Assembly (NCBI RefSeq): GCF_007993045.1
Contig: NZ_VOOR01000016.1
Span: forward strand, 49,077 to 113,076
Source: Phaeodactylibacter luteus
GTDB lineage: Bacteria; Bacteroidota; Bacteroidia; Chitinophagales; Saprospiraceae
Reading direction: 5' to 3'
Length of the DNA stretch: 64,000 nucleotides
Position numbers and translations under genes: made by a program. How positions within the stretch are numbered: the first letter of the stretch is position 1; each line of letters starts with the position of its first letter. Of the stretch, positions 16,515 through 25,280 are shown piece after piece. Below the pieces are notes generated by a model. That model was not told where the DNA came from and ran no database searches. It saw nothing but the letters and a program-made list of their open reading frames with translations.

Positions 16515-19043
16515 AGTCCAAAGCCCCATCCCTTCTACCTTTAGAAAGTACCTGCCTTTCGGCAAATACGAAAAGTCCCAGCAAAGCCCATTGGCGTGCC
16601 CCTTGCTCACCGTTTGCCCTTGTGCATTAAAAAGGGCCCAGGGCAAATGAAGTTGAACATCAGCTCCGCCCTCTAGGCAGACCAGGCCGCTAGAAGGATT
16701 GGGGGCCAATACCCTGGCTGCGCCGCCTGCCTCTTCAACTGCAGTGGCCGATACCAGCACCAAACGGGTGACAGACTGCGCGCAGTTGGGGTTGAGGGCA
16801 TTCAGCGTGACTTGATACGCCCCTGCCTCTGCATAAGTATGTACCGGGCTCTCCGCATTACTCGTGCTGCCATCGCCAAAGTTCCAGCTATAGGAGACCG
16901 CAGCCGCCGAGGTGTTTTCAAAGGCCACTTCCAGCCCTGATATGCTCCAGTCAAAAGCTGGAGCTGGCCGCTCATAAACGATAGCCGCCTCCTGCCGGAC
17001 TACCGTGTCCGCCCCCAAAGGGCCTGCGGCTTGCAGAGTAGCAGGGAAAACGCCTGCACCGGTATACACTACCACAGGGGATGCTTCTGCTGATTGTGCA
17101 GGGTCGCCACCAGGGAAGCTCCACTCCAAAGTTTCGAAGAGGCCACTAGACTGGTTTTCAAAAAATACGGCCAGGGGCGCGCAGCCAGCGTTGATGCCCA
17201 AAATGCCTATCCCTGCCGTAGGGGCATCCCCCACCGCTACTATGCGGGAGAGGGTGTCTGCACCGCAGGCATTCTCAACGGCCAGGGCGACCTCATAGAG
17301 GCCCGGAGCAGTATAAGTGTACTGTGGCTCCGCAGACGTACTGCTGCCCCCATCTCCGAAATCCCACGTATAAGCTGCCGCATCTGGGCTGCTCAGGTTG
17401 GCAAAGGAAACGCTTAGCCCTGACACCTGCCATGAAAAGTTTGCAGCAGGCGGCTGCCCTTGTGCCAGGTACACACTTCCTGAAAAGACTTCCCCAAAGC
17501 AATTGCCCGCTCCATAAAGCCGGAAACGGTGCCCAGCTTCCCCCTCCGGGTTCAGCAATTGCAGCTGCAAGGTATTGACGCCCTGATAAGCCGGTCCGTT
17601 CTGAAGCGGCAAAAAGCCATTGCCGGTATCAGCCTCCCACTGCAGCTCCGTAAGGCTGCCGTTGGCCTCAGCGGAAAGCACCAGGGTATCGGCACAAGCC
17701 AGCAGGGTATCGGGCACCGATAGGGAAAGCTCGGGGGGGCTGCCTATTTCCGCTATGCTCAACGGTATGCCCTCTACCGCCAACAAGACCCCCGCTTCGC
17801 CCGCCATCGCACCATTGGGAGACTCCGGGCAGGCCGCCGAATTTTGCGAAAGCCCAGCTGCCCCGCCCGAAAGCTGTACGTTTGCAACCGGCCCGGCCCA
17901 AGCCACCGCACCGCCACTGCCGCCCCCGCCAGGCCCAAAACACTGCTCTTGGTTGTTATTATCGGTATGGCCGCCGGCGCCGCCCACCGCTTGACAGCTC
18001 AGCGCTGTGCTTTCTCCAGAAACGAGCAATAGGATGGTGCCGCCGGCACCGCCGCCGCCAGCGCCATCCCCTCCGGCAGTTGCAGCGCTTCCCCCGTTGG
18101 CGCTTATCGCATTCCCATTGCCCAAAATGGCATTGGCCACGATCAAGGCAATACCACCGCCATTGCCTCCTGCTGTGCCTACTTCATTATTGTCGTGCCC
18201 GGCACCGCCCCCACCGCCCATGAACAGGCGGCCCGCTGTGGCTGGGATATTGCGCCCCGGCTCTCCCGGGCTACGGCCCTGACAGCCAAAAAAGCTGGGG
18301 TTGTCGTTTTCACCCCCGATGCCGCCCCGGGAGAACAGGGCGCCACCGCCACCGCCTGCGTTGTGGTCATTGCCGCCACCGCCACCGTTGCCGGCAGGCC
18401 CGCGGCCACGGCTGAAGCCACCGGGGAAACCGGCTATGCCTTCCCCTTTTTCTCCGCCCCTTATACTTTGCCCCGCAAACCGGAAATCGTTGTAGTTGAT
18501 CAGCCAGGTACAGTTGCCATCGTAATCAATCCCTGCCTGACCGCCACGGAACCCCTTGCCAGAGACATCTATATCTGCCAGCAAGCGCAGGGTATCTGCC
18601 CGGAATGCCAAGACCCCTCCTGACTGCCCATCCCACGGGGCGGCAGTGAGCGCCCCCTCCACAACAGCATCGTGATAATAAGGAAAGCTGATCAGCTGCA
18701 GCCCGGCCCCGGGCTGATAATCATCGTAAAGCAGCGTTTTGGAAAACTGTACCGTATCCCCATTCACAGCAGCTACCGATACCTGTTCATACCTCCCGGC
18801 CGGCCCCAAGGCCTCAATCGTGCCAAAAGCTGCGGTATTAGCGGTATTGATGGCCGCCCCCTGCATTTGAAAAAGCAAAAGGGTGTCGCCGGCTTCTATA
18901 AAAGAGGGCGCATCTACCAGGGCCCAACCTGCACAGGCACTTAGGGAAGTGACCGGTACATACTGATTGATAGTGCCAGACAGGGAAGCTTGCCCGGCAA
19001 GCCTAAGGGATAGAAGCAGGAGCCAAAAAGTGCATCTTCGCAT
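16500..19043 (-). CDS. Secreted T9SS protein with Gly-rich region and PKD domains
   Basis: The 847-residue protein has a signal peptide (1-18). The next region (30-430) includes a very Gly-rich stretch (about 190-400) with GNGGGGGNDHNAGGGGG and GGGGGAGHDNNE. PKD-like domains follow, with YTWDFGDGGSS and SYSWNFGDGSTS and a related WSFPGGDP unit. The C-terminus (about 775-847; VLAPNPSSG, then a beta strand-rich end) is a type A T9SS sorting domain. It is therefore exported and attached to the cell surface or released. Binding to polysaccharide or structural protein is plausible for the PKD units, but no enzyme domain is seen. It overlaps the glycerate kinase gene tail-to-tail. Confidence 0.85.
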   Translation of the reverse strand: MRRCTFWLLLLSLRLAGQASLSGTINQYVPVTSLSACAGWALVDAPSFIEAGDTLLLFQMQGAAINTANTAAFGTIEALGPAGRYEQVSVAAVNGDTVQFSKTLLYDDYQPGAGLQLISFPYYHDAVVEGALTAAPWDGQSGGVLAFRADTLRLLADIDVSGKGFRGGQAGIDYDGNCTWLINYNDFRFAGQSIRGGEKGEGIAGFPGGFSRGRGPAGNGGGGGNDHNAGGGGGALFSRGGIGGENDNPSFFGCQGRSPGEPGRNIPATAGRLFMGGGGGAGHDNNEVGTAGGNGGGIALIVANAILGNGNAISANGGSAATAGGDGAGGGGAGGTILLLVSGESTALSCQAVGGAGGHTDNNNQEQCFGPGGGGSGGAVAWAGPVANVQLSGGAAGLSQNSAACPESPNGAMAGEAGVLLAVEGIPLSIAEIGSPPELSLSVPDTLLACADTLVLSAEANGSLTELQWEADTGNGFLPLQNGPAYQGVNTLQLQLLNPEGEAGHRFRLYGAGNCFGEVFSGSVYLAQGQPPAANFSWQVSGLSVSFANLSSPDAAAYTWDFGDGGSSTSAEPQYTYTAPGLYEVALAVENACGADTLSRIVAVGDAPTAGIGILGINAGCAPLAVFFENQSSGLFETLEWSFPGGDPAQSAEASPVVVYTGAGVFPATLQAAGPLGADTVVRQEAAIVYERPAPAFDWSISGLEVAFENTSAAAVSYSWNFGDGSTSNAESPVHTYAEAGAYQVTLNALNPNCAQSVTRLVLVSATAVEEAGGAARVLAPNPSSGLVCLEGGADVQLHLPWALFNAQGQTVSKGHANGLCWDFSYLPKGRYFLKVEGMGLWTLLLQ

Positions 19044-19444
19044 GACATGGAGTTTTTCTCTACCCCCTAAGGTAAGCCAGCCTAGTGCGACTAGACCGAA
19101 TTATTTGATAGTATTTCCATTCTTAAGCCCTTTTTGGCGCGTGGCCTTTAATGGCCCTAAATTTGCGGCGCAATCCACTAGCCACTTCCCAAAGGCGCAA
19201 ACCAGATTATCGTTATTTGCCTGCCCCTGAGGTAAGGATGAGGGGGCCTGCCCCTGCCAGCAGGCAGGTGCCGCTATGCTACGGGGCTCGCTATCCGCTC
19301 GGCCCCTCGCCCTCGGGCGTCGGGTCTGGCCTTCGGCCACCCCTGCGCAGCGCTAGGCCAATGCCAGGCTAAAGCCCCAAGAACTTAAACGCCGGCCGCA
19401 CTTTGGTTTACGCCACTTCCTAAAGAGAAAGGAGCTTAGCGCGC
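19044..19444. other. Intergenic region holding repeat R3
   Basis: No gene is present. The R3 repeat occupies about half. The bases 19044-19193 contain only an A/T-rich stretch, possibly the promoter region of the PKD-protein gene. Confidence 0.6.
19194..19409 (+). repeat. R-family dispersed repeat, copy R3
   Basis: It is a full-length copy: GGCGCAAACCAGATTATCG, the GCTATGCTACGGGGCTCGCT core, a GGCCTTCGGCC hairpin, GCGCAGCGCTAGGCCAATGCC and a GCACTTTGGTT end. It lies 35 bp past the 3' end of the ferredoxin gene. Confidence 0.9.
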
Positions 19445-19771
19445 TTAAGCTTCCTCGTCTTCCGGAGCGAGCTGCACTTTCAGCCCGTCCAAAGCTGGCG
19501 ACATCTGCAGCTGACAGCCTAAGCGGGAGTTGTCTTCGACGAAGAAGGCCTGGTCCAGCATATCTTCCTCGTCCCCTCCCATTTCGGGAAGCTCATGGCT
19601 GCTCAGGATATAGACATGGCAGGTTGAGCAGAGCGCCATCCCGCCACAAGTCCCTTTTACGGGAAGCTCGTACGCCTTGCAGACCTCCATGAGGTTCATA
19701 TTCATATCCGTAGGCGCTTCGAGCTGATGCTCATTGCCCTCCCGGTCCACGACAGTCAGCTTGATATCCAT
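19445..19771 (-). CDS. 2Fe-2S ferredoxin, adrenodoxin type
   Basis: The 108-residue protein carries the plant/vertebrate-type cluster ligands Cys42, Cys48, Cys51 and Cys86 (spacing C-x5-C-x2-C-x34-C). The motif TCGGMALCSTCHV and RLGCQ place it with adrenodoxin-like or Isc-type ferredoxins. It would pass single electrons between a reductase and an acceptor such as an Fe-S assembly system or oxygenase, but no partner gene is nearby. The C-terminus is acidic (APEDEEA). It is a stand-alone gene. Confidence 0.93.
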   Translation of the reverse strand: MDIKLTVVDREGNEHQLEAPTDMNMNLMEVCKAYELPVKGTCGGMALCSTCHVYILSSHELPEMGGDEEDMLDQAFFVEDNSRLGCQLQMSPALDGLKVQLAPEDEEA

Positions 19772-19972
19772 AGGTTTTGAGAGATCGTTGGTGAAGGAAA
19801 TGCCCTACAGTATTGAGGGCTCACTTTATCAGGCCGCAAATATCGCAACTAATTAGGAGCTGAATGCTATTTGGCGCCAGGATTCTTAAAGCACTGAGCC
19901 CATTGGCTCCCAAAAACAACAGCGCCTTCTTTTTTATCTGGGCTTAAGTTAGGTTTTATCAAGCCCATAGCT

Positions 19973-19980
19973 TACCTTTG
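19973..19980 (+). promoter_or_regulatory. -7 promoter box TACCTTTG for rplS
   Basis: It fits TAnnTTTG and lies 49 bases before the rplS ATG. A TTTT, rather than a TTG, is found at about the -33 position. Confidence 0.55.
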
Positions 19981-20028
19981 CAGACCAAATCGAAAGGACC
20001 CTGATAATCGTCAAATAAGAGAAGTACG

Positions 20029-20385
20029 ATGGATGCTATCAAGTTTGTACATGAACAGATGTTGGCTAAGAAAGAACTGCCAACTTTCCGCCCAGGCGAC
20101 AACATCGTTGTAAGCTATAAAATCGTTGAAGGAGACAAGGAGCGTATCCAGGATTTCCGCGGCGACGTCATTAAAATCAAAGGGCACGGCTCGGGCATGA
20201 CATTCACTGTCCGCAAAACATCAAGTGGTATTGGTGTTGAGCGTATTTTCCCAGTCTCTTCCCCCAATATCGTGGACGTTAAAATCCTTAAGCGGGGAAA
20301 GGTACGCCGTGCAAAGCTGTACTACCTGCGGGACCTTGTCGGCAAGAAAGCCCGAATCAAGGAGCGCAAGTTCATCAAGCAGTAA
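20029..20385 (+). CDS. rplS: 50S ribosomal protein L19
   Basis: The 118-residue product is a full-length L19, a protein at the interface of the two ribosomal subunits. Signatures are [22 protein letters not shown] near the start, [12 protein letters not shown] (about 64-75) and the basic C-terminus [15 protein letters not shown] with GKKARIKE. In many bacteria it sits in an operon with rpsP, rimM and trmD. Here it is alone with its own promoter box and a strong terminator, and rpsP is 15 kb away. Confidence 0.97.
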   Translation: MDAIKFVHEQMLAKKELPTFRPGDNIVVSYKIVEGDKERIQDFRGDVIKIKGHGSGMTFTVRKTSSGIGVERIFPVSSPNIVDVKILKRGKVRRAKLYYLRDLVGKKARIKERKFIKQ

Positions 20386-20407
20386 ATCGAACCAAGTGTT
20401 TATACAG

Positions 20408-20449
20408 TCCGGGCAGTCAGCACAACAGCTGGCTGCCCGGATTTTTTTT
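20408..20449 (+). terminator. rplS terminator
   Basis: A 14 bp stem (TCCGGGCAGTCAGC with GCTGGCTGCCCGGA, one G:T pair) is closed by a short loop and followed by eight T residues. This is the clearest rho-independent terminator in the window. Confidence 0.92.
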
Positions 20450-20542
20450 GCCCTTTGTAGAAAAACAGCACCCCCTGCTCCAAATTTTCGCGGCAAACAC
20501 CGAAACATAGCTACTTTGACAACGGACTAATCCGACCTCCCT

Positions 20543-22342
20543 ATGAGAAAGGTATACGCTGCGTTTTTGGCCCTTGCTGCTGCCGTTGGCATCCTTCAGC
20601 CCTACCCTACCCTGCGGGCCCAATCTACAGACTTTGCCCCTATCGACAGTATGGCGCTGCAGCTGCTGCGCGACTGGAAAGTGCCGGGCATGGCTGTTGC
20701 CATAATTGAAGGCGGGAAAGGCGCCTACATCAAAGGCTACGGCCTGCGCGACCTGGAAGCCCAACTGCCCGTAGATGGCCAGACCCTCTTCTGCATTGGT
20801 TCTGCCACAAAAGCCTTTACCGCCCTTGGCGTTTTGCAGCAGGCAGAGGCGGGGCTGCTCAACCTCGATGACCCCGTGGCAGTACACCTTCCCAGCTTCC
20901 GCATGTCCGACCCCTATGTTTCCCGCCACCTTACGGTAAAGGACTTGCTCTGCCATCGTTCTGGGCTACCCCGGCATGATTTGAGCTGGTACGGCTCGCC
21001 AGCTAGCCGGGAAGCGCTCATTGCCCGGCTAGAACACTTAGCGCCTAGCGCCGGTTTCCGGGAGTCTTTCCAATATCAAAACTTAATGTTCCTCACCGCC
21101 GGCTACCTAGCTGGCCAGGTGAGCCAGTCGGATTGGGAAACACAGATTGAGACACAAATATTCGAGCCCTTGGGTATGGAACGGACCGGGTTTGATGTTG
21201 CTGAGATGGAAGCGGACCCCAATGCAGCCCGCCCGTATGCCCTCGAAGAGGAGCAGGAGGTCACTCGCGTCCCTTACCGAGATATCCGTACCATAGGCCC
21301 TGCAGGCTCGATCCAAGCCAGCGCAGCCGCCCTCATCCCTTGGCTCGGGGCACAGCTCAATGGGGGGGCGTGGAAAGGTCAAACGATAGCCAGCCCTGCC
21401 TCAATAGCAGCGTGCCAACAACCCGCTATGGCCATATCCGAAGCGTGGGGCCAGGCTTTGCTGTTCGACAATCAGGGGGCGCCTTCTGCCTACGGGCTGG
21501 GATGGTTCTTAAGCCATCACAAGGGGCACAGGCTCGTAGCACACGGCGGGAATATCGATGGGTTCTCTGCTGAGGTCGCATTGCTGCCAGGAGATTCCAT
21601 TGGCGTTGCCATTCTCTCCAACCTCAACGGTACGCCAGCACCGCGCATCTTACGCAACTTTATCTTTGACTACCTGCTGGGAGAGGAGGGAACAGACTGG
21701 AACACCCCTCAGCTGGCCCGATGGAAGGAAATGTCCGCTAAGCCTGAGGCTGCGCCCGAAGACCTGGCGCGAGTGCCCGGGACCCGCCCTTCCCATCCTT
21801 TGGCAGACTACACCGGCGTGTACCACAACCCAGGCTATGACGACCTTGTCATTGTGGAAGCCGGAGACGGGCAGCTTGGGCTGAAAACCGTTTCAGACAC
21901 CGGCCTCATACGGCTAGAACATTACCATTATGATGTCTTCACGCCTCAGGAAAACGGGTACGAGCAACTAAAAATACAGTTCATAAGCAATGAGGAAGGC
22001 AAAATCAGCCAACTGATGGCCCCACTTGAGCCAGCGCTGCCGCCCCTTTCCTTTGAGCGGCAGCCTGAAAACAGAGACTTTACCGTGGAAGAGCTGCAAG
22101 CCTTTGCCGGCGACTACCTCATCATGGGGGTGCAGAAGGTACAGGTCCGGGTAGAAGATGGGGCGCTAAAGCTGGAAGTCCCTGGACAGCCCGTTTATAC
22201 CCTTGAACATGTAGAAGAGGAGACTTTCCGCCTCCGGGGCCTAGATGGCTACAAAGCCCGATTCCTCACTGGCAGGGATGGCAAAGCTCAAAAAATCACG
22301 CTCCTGCAGCCTAACGGCCAATTTACCGGCGAACGGCAATAG
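20543..22342 (+). CDS. Serine hydrolase, beta-lactamase/class C family
   Basis: The 599-residue exported protein has a signal peptide (about 1-26). The serine-hydrolase fold has the SxxK motif SATK (Ser87, Lys90), the YxN motif (Tyr178-Gln-Asn180) and an HGG motif (His334) in place of KTG, as in class C beta-lactamase-like esterases and peptidases. The C-terminal part (about 430-599) looks like the DUF3471-type beta domain often attached to such enzymes. It probably hydrolyses peptides or esters in the periplasm; antibiotic hydrolysis is not implied. The convergent next gene ends 15 bp away. Confidence 0.9.
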   Translation: MRKVYAAFLALAAAVGILQPYPTLRAQSTDFAPIDSMALQLLRDWKVPGMAVAIIEGGKGAYIKGYGLRDLEAQLPVDGQTLFCIGSATKAFTALGVLQQAEAGLLNLDDPVAVHLPSFRMSDPYVSRHLTVKDLLCHRSGLPRHDLSWYGSPASREALIARLEHLAPSAGFRESFQYQNLMFLTAGYLAGQVSQSDWETQIETQIFEPLGMERTGFDVAEMEADPNAARPYALEEEQEVTRVPYRDIRTIGPAGSIQASAAALIPWLGAQLNGGAWKGQTIASPASIAACQQPAMAISEAWGQALLFDNQGAPSAYGLGWFLSHHKGHRLVAHGGNIDGFSAEVALLPGDSIGVAILSNLNGTPAPRILRNFIFDYLLGEEGTDWNTPQLARWKEMSAKPEAAPEDLARVPGTRPSHPLADYTGVYHNPGYDDLVIVEAGDGQLGLKTVSDTGLIRLEHYHYDVFTPQENGYEQLKIQFISNEEGKISQLMAPLEPALPPLSFERQPENRDFTVEELQAFAGDYLIMGVQKVQVRVEDGALKLEVPGQPVYTLEHVEEETFRLRGLDGYKARFLTGRDGKAQKITLLQPNGQFTGERQ

Positions 22343-22357
22343 CGTTAGCACGGGCGC

Positions 22358-23551
22358 TCATTCTACCTTGAACTGCCGGATCATGAGCGCGCCGCTTTCT
22401 TCCAGATTGGAGCTGACGATGATGGTCTGCTCGCGCACGCCATCATCAATAGCCACCGCCACGGTGTTAGGACGGATATCGCCCAGGTCGTCTGCATGCA
22501 GTACCAGGAAATTGGAAGGCTGGGAAAGGGTGACCGGGATGGCGATGCGGCGCTTGCTCACGCGGTACTGATGAAGAATGCGCTCCCCGTTCAGGAAAAG
22601 AGTGGCGACGTCCCCATCGACTGTACCGTTGTCCCATATTTTTATTTTCAGGTTGGGGGCAGCCACTTCCACTACCCGCTGCACCTTGATGGCCCGCTGA
22701 TTATCTGACTCATAGGGACGGGATACGGCTTGCTGTACCTGAACAGCTTCTGGGTTGAGGAGGGCACGCTCCAAGTACAGGCTGCCGCTTGCACAAGGCC
22801 CGGTTTCCAAGTTGTACCCCTCAATAAAGCCCTTCCAGCCTCCATCGAGCACCAGGCGGTTTTCTTCCTTACGGAAACGCAAGCTGCCAGATTTGATGCA
22901 CCAAGGCCAGTCGGGGTCCTCTCTTTCTACGACCTTGCTCTCTTCGAATTGCAGCACGCCTGAAACCGCATCGAATGTATAAGACAAGGCCATTTTAGCA
23001 CTGCCGCCACTGCCCTCAGATACGATATAAGATACCCCTTGTCCATCCGCTTTCAAGTTAAGAGCAATGTAAAAGCCATAGCCGCGGTCGGATTGGGAAA
23101 GCGCTCCTGACCATTGCCCTTCAATGCCCTCTACAGCCTCCTGCCTGACGTGTGGAGCGCCAGGCCTATGCAGGGACATTTGCCCAGGCGTACAGCCATC
23201 AGCCCGCCAAGGCCCGCTTAGGCGCTGGCCGTCAGCTGAACTTTCTAAAGTGGCGTATTTCATGCACCAGGCAGGTGACTGCGGCGACAATTGGGCCACT
23301 TCCTGCAGCACCAGCTTCGCGCCATCCCAAAGCCCTGTGACCTGAAAACGAGCCGCATGCCGCCCATCCATAGTCTCTGCTCGTGCTGTACCGCTCACCC
23401 CCTGCCCTGCCTGTGCCAATTGCAGCGCATAGCGGAAGGTATCTGCCTTGCCCTCCTGCACGAGCCAGCCCTCCCATTCCCCTGAGAGGTCTTGCGCCCA
23501 AACCGCGCAAGCTGCCAACAACAAACTAACAATAAGCAGAGGCGTTTTCAT
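22358..23551 (-). CDS. Secreted two-repeat beta protein of unknown function
   Basis: The 397-residue product has a signal peptide (1-19). Two similar beta-rich units follow (about 20-135 and 142-262), each beginning with a GxWxG motif (LSGEWEGWL and IEGQWSGAL) and containing a WC(M/I)K motif and a late GC or PC. The C-terminal domain (about 285-397) has LKIKIWDNGTVDGDVATLFLN, a unit found on several Bacteroidota surface proteins. The units resemble lipocalin-like or avidin-like small beta-barrels, by eye only. No enzyme motif is present. A promoter box lies 23 bases upstream. Confidence 0.7.
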   Translation of the reverse strand: MKTPLLIVSLLLAACAVWAQDLSGEWEGWLVQEGKADTFRYALQLAQAGQGVSGTARAETMDGRHAARFQVTGLWDGAKLVLQEVAQLSPQSPAWCMKYATLESSADGQRLSGPWRADGCTPGQMSLHRPGAPHVRQEAVEGIEGQWSGALSQSDRGYGFYIALNLKADGQGVSYIVSEGSGGSAKMALSYTFDAVSGVLQFEESKVVEREDPDWPWCIKSGSLRFRKEENRLVLDGGWKGFIEGYNLETGPCASGSLYLERALLNPEAVQVQQAVSRPYESDNQRAIKVQRVVEVAAPNLKIKIWDNGTVDGDVATLFLNGERILHQYRVSKRRIAIPVTLSQPSNFLVLHADDLGDIRPNTVAVAIDDGVREQTIIVSSNLEESGALMIRQFKVE

Positions 23552-23573
23552 GATGTATGCCTTTGTTCCATAA

Positions 23574-23581
23574 CAAAGATA
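23574..23581 (-). promoter_or_regulatory. -7 promoter box TATCTTTG
   Basis: It fits TAnnTTTG on the minus strand, 23 bases before the start of the two-repeat protein. The nearest TTG is farther away than usual. Confidence 0.4.
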
Positions 23582-23720
23582 TGATAAGGATCAGCCATTG
23601 CAGTTGACAATGATCAATCAGGGGCAGTGGCAGTGCCTTTATCTTAGCAGTACAACAAAAGGGCAGAGCAAGTAAAAGTACCGGAGCTGCCCAATTTCTA
23701 ACCGAACTAACCACGACGAG

Positions 23721-24023
23721 ATGAAAGTACAAGTGAATGCCACTTTCCAGGTGAACGACTACCTGAATGAATTGATCCAAGAAAAAGTCGGTAAGCTCAC
23801 GCAGTACGCCAACACCATCACTAACGCAGAAATGTACCTAAAAATTGGCGAGAACCGCCACCGCCACGCTGAGGAGCAGATTGTGGAGCTCCGCATAGAC
23901 ATTCCTGGCCATACCTTCTTTGCAGAGGAGCGCAGCGATGTTTTTGAAAAGGCTGTAGCCGCTGCGACGGATAAGGTAAAGCGCCAAATGCGCAAGCATA
24001 AGGAGCAGGTAGCTGGTCATTGA
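23721..24023 (+). CDS. hpf: Ribosome hibernation-promoting factor, short type
   Basis: The 100-residue protein belongs to the HPF/RaiA family, which binds the 30S subunit when growth stops and blocks tRNA and mRNA sites. It has the fold pattern of the family: VNATFQVNDYLNELIQEKVGKL, KIGENRHRHAEEQIVELRI and ERSDVFEKAVAAATDKVKRQMRKHKEQ. The lack of the C-terminal dimerisation domain makes it the short form. It is a single gene followed by a perfect hairpin. Confidence 0.92.
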   Translation: MKVQVNATFQVNDYLNELIQEKVGKLTQYANTITNAEMYLKIGENRHRHAEEQIVELRIDIPGHTFFAEERSDVFEKAVAAATDKVKRQMRKHKEQVAGH

Positions 24024-24048
24024 CATCCGCCTTTTGCTGGATACCTAT

Positions 24049-24082
24049 AGCGGGGCTGCTGCAGTTTTGCAGCAGCCCCGCT
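24049..24082 (+). terminator. Hairpin after hpf
   Basis: The arms AGCGGGGCTGCTGCA and TGCAGCAGCCCCGCT form a perfect 15 bp stem with a 4-base loop. No T-tract follows, so it may be an RNA 3'-end protector rather than a classical terminator. Confidence 0.65.
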
Positions 24083-24106
24083 GCAGCGTTATCCCCCTTT
24101 CAGGGG

Positions 24107-24303
24107 GCGAGAACCAAAATGTCGCAGGCGTTTATGCTTTTGGGGCTCTAGCCTGGCATTGGCCTAGCGCTGCGCAGGGGTGGCCGAAGGCCAGACCCGA
24201 CGCCTGTAGGGCGAGGGGCCGAGCGGGCAGCGAGCCCCGTAGCATAGCGGCCCCTGCCCGCTGGCAGGGGCAGGCTCAAAAAACGGCAATCTGGTTTGCG
24301 CCC
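24107..24303 (-). repeat. R-family dispersed repeat, copy R4
   Basis: It is a full-length copy in minus orientation with the GGCCTAGCGCTGCGCAGGGG, GGCCGAAGGCC and AGCGAGCCCCGTAGCATAGC segments, ending with CAATCTGGTTTGCGCC. It fills the junction between the convergent hpf and crotonase genes, ending 15 bp from the crotonase stop. Confidence 0.9.
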
Positions 24304-24317
24304 CTTTCAGGCAAAGC

Positions 24318-25100
24318 TTATTGCCCTTTGAAATCAGGCTTGCGCTTCTCGATAAACGCAGCAGCCCCTTCCCGGAAGTCCGCAGTGCCTGTCGTTTCGC
24401 CAAAGGCAGCAACTTCTTTCTCGAAGCCGTCTACATCATACTGGAAATAAGCATTGATGGCTTCTATGGTTTTCGCGATGGCCACAGGCCCTTTCGCTGC
24501 AATTTTGGCGACCATTTTTTTGGCCAGCTCCATAGCCTCCCCTGCCGGAAGGACTGCATTGAGCAAGCCATGACGAAGAGCGTCTTCTGCTGAAAGCATA
24601 TCTGCAGTAAGCAGCAGCTCCGTAGCTTTGGTCTTGCCGAGGTACTGTATCAGCCGCTGTGTGCCCCCGTAGCCAGGGATAAGCCCAAGGTTGACTTCCG
24701 GCTGGCCAAAGCGGGCTTCCGGGGTAGCGATCCTAAGATGGCAGGCCATGGCCAGCTCGCACCCGCCGCCCAAGGCGAAACCATTGACGAGAGCGATGAC
24801 CGGCTTCGGGAAGCGCTCGATCAGGAAGAAAATATCCTGCCCCTGCCGGGCCATATCCTGCCCTTTCTGCGCATCCAATGCTAAAAACTCTTTGATATCT
24901 GCCCCTGCAACAAACGCTTTTTCGCCAGCGCCAGTTAGGATCACCCCTTTCAAGCCCTCCCTTTTTGGAGCATCTTCGGCAAAGAAATGACGGAGCTCTG
25001 CCATCGTTTTGCTATTGAGCGCATTAAGGGCTTTCGGGCGGTTGAGGGTCACGATGAGGATACCGTCCTGTCCGTCAATCAATAAATTGGTATAGGGCAT
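24318..25100 (-). CDS. Enoyl-CoA hydratase/isomerase (crotonase) family protein
   Basis: The 260-residue protein is a standard-length crotonase. It has the CoA-binding/oxyanion motif GEKAFVAGADIKE (59-71), the second oxyanion region FALGGGCELAMACHLRIA and both catalytic glutamates (Glu115 and Glu135, 20 residues apart, as in enoyl-CoA hydratase). It likely hydrates enoyl-CoA to 3-hydroxyacyl-CoA in fatty acid or butyrate metabolism; the chain length is not evident. It is a single gene. A possible -7 box TACCTTTG lies on the minus strand at 25204-25211. Confidence 0.93.
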   Translation of the reverse strand: MPYTNLLIDGQDGILIVTLNRPKALNALNSKTMAELRHFFAEDAPKREGLKGVILTGAGEKAFVAGADIKEFLALDAQKGQDMARQGQDIFFLIERFPKPVIALVNGFALGGGCELAMACHLRIATPEARFGQPEVNLGLIPGYGGTQRLIQYLGKTKATELLLTADMLSAEDALRHGLLNAVLPAGEAMELAKKMVAKIAAKGPVAIAKTIEAINAYFQYDVDGFEKEVAAFGETTGTADFREGAAAFIEKRKPDFKGQ

Positions 25101-25280
25101 AGCTAGATTTTTTTGTTCGGGGCGAAAATAATCATTCTGAACGGAAGACGTGGGCTGGCGCTTTGCAAAGGCTGAAAAGCTAGCCAGTCATTCCAGCTAT
25201 CCGCAAAGGTATTGGCCTGCCTTAATTTGGGAACTTTGCCCCTCATTGCTATTTTGCTGCTTCTCAAACGGAAAACGACC

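Noticed and set aside
24034..24450. 138-codon frame across hpf end and repeat R4
   Set aside because: It is composed of the GC-rich R repeat plus antisense crotonase. The same RGRADSEPRSIAAPA-like peptide recurs wherever R occurs, so it is not a gene.
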